6,023 nucleotides of DNA, from the NCBI GenBank assembly GCA_017407725.1, contig JAFQWB010000100.1:1-6023 (forward strand), in the 5' to 3' direction. This document shows, one piece after another, positions 5,884 to 6,023 of the stretch. The position numbers and the translations under genes are program-made. The stretch's first letter is position 1. Each line of letters opens with the position of its first letter. This DNA comes from Clostridia bacterium (GTDB lineage: Bacteria; Bacillota_A; Clostridia; Oscillospirales; CAG-272). Under the pieces are notes generated by a model that was given only the letters and a program-made list of their open reading frames with translations, made no database searches and was not told where the DNA came from.

Positions 5884-6023
5884 TTAGCAAAAAGCTACGG
5901 TGATTGCGGATACCGACAAGATAGACGATATTACCTGACCTGCAACGTAGCCGTTAACCACCTTATCAGAGAGGGTTATTTCTGCGGGAAGCGAGCTTAC
6001 AAGGCTGTCGCTGAATACGTTTG
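5884..6023 (-). pseudogene. ABC-2 permease, upstream part ending at an in-frame TAA (partial)
   Basis: Hand translation gives 45 sense codons from the window edge to TAA at 5886-5884, ending in SVSAITVAFC. The last part is a hydrophobic helix (about VAGQVISSILSVSAITVAF) of the kind that in ABC-2 permeases runs directly into the loop beginning (I/M)MVxDKA. That loop follows here in the same frame two codons after the stop, so both pieces align as one continuous protein with only the TAA out of place. The true start lies beyond 6023. The gene is called broken on this basis; a base-calling error or a fixed assembly error would look the same. Confidence 0.72.

Noticed and set aside
5672..5890. 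Minus-strand 72-codon frame beside the ABC permease
   Set aside because: Out of frame with the conserved permease sequence; its translation shows no hydrophobic pattern or motif, so it is a frame shadow.
1..6023. CRISPR arrays, tRNA/rRNA genes, insertion sequences or phage genes
   Set aside because: Nearly all bases are accounted for by coding genes; no regularly spaced direct repeats, transposase motifs or tRNA-like sequence were seen by eye.

Overview
Every gene in this window is on the minus strand, so transcription runs from high to low coordinates. The intergenic spaces are very short, all complete genes end in TAA, Shine-Dalgarno sites are purine-rich (GGAGG-like), and base composition is moderate (mid-40s % GC by eye). 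With the protein types present, this suggests a Bacillota (Firmicutes) bacterium, probably clostridial and gut-associated. That is inference; there is no rRNA or other taxonomic marker here.

Layout in order of transcription: (a) 6023 to 5239 holds the C-terminal part of an ABC-2 type transporter permease. Its 5' end lies outside the window, and an in-frame TAA at 5884-5886 splits the reading frame. A strong intrinsic terminator (5200-5226) closes this unit. (b) Immediately after the terminator is a near-consensus sigma-A-type promoter (-35 TTGACA, 17-base spacer, -10 TATTAT; 5170-5198), with a perfect 17-base palindrome over the -10 box that is a likely operator. (c) From there a six-gene operon runs to the window edge: aldose 1-epimerase (5136-4234), small MBL-fold UlaG-like hydrolase (4231-3554), galactonate dehydratase DgoD (3538-2387), SDR dehydrogenase (2370-1576), 2-dehydro-3-deoxy-6-phosphogalactonate aldolase DgoA (1572-916) and 2-dehydro-3-deoxygalactonokinase DgoK (916-1, with its last residues outside the window).

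DgoD, DgoK and DgoA form the classical D-galactonate route: D-galactonate -> 2-keto-3-deoxygalactonate -> its 6-phosphate -> pyruvate + glyceraldehyde 3-phosphate. The three other genes fit the upstream half of the De Ley-Doudoroff route of oxidative galactose catabolism. The epimerase would interconvert sugar anomers, the SDR would oxidise the sugar to the aldonolactone, and the MBL-fold enzyme would open the lactone. If so, the operon is a self-contained D-galactose (or related aldose) to pyruvate pathway with a non-standard lactonase. The galactonate half is well supported by sequence. The assignment of the SDR and MBL proteins to the sugar-to-galactonate half rests on context and family only. 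No transporter or regulator for this operon is visible in the window.
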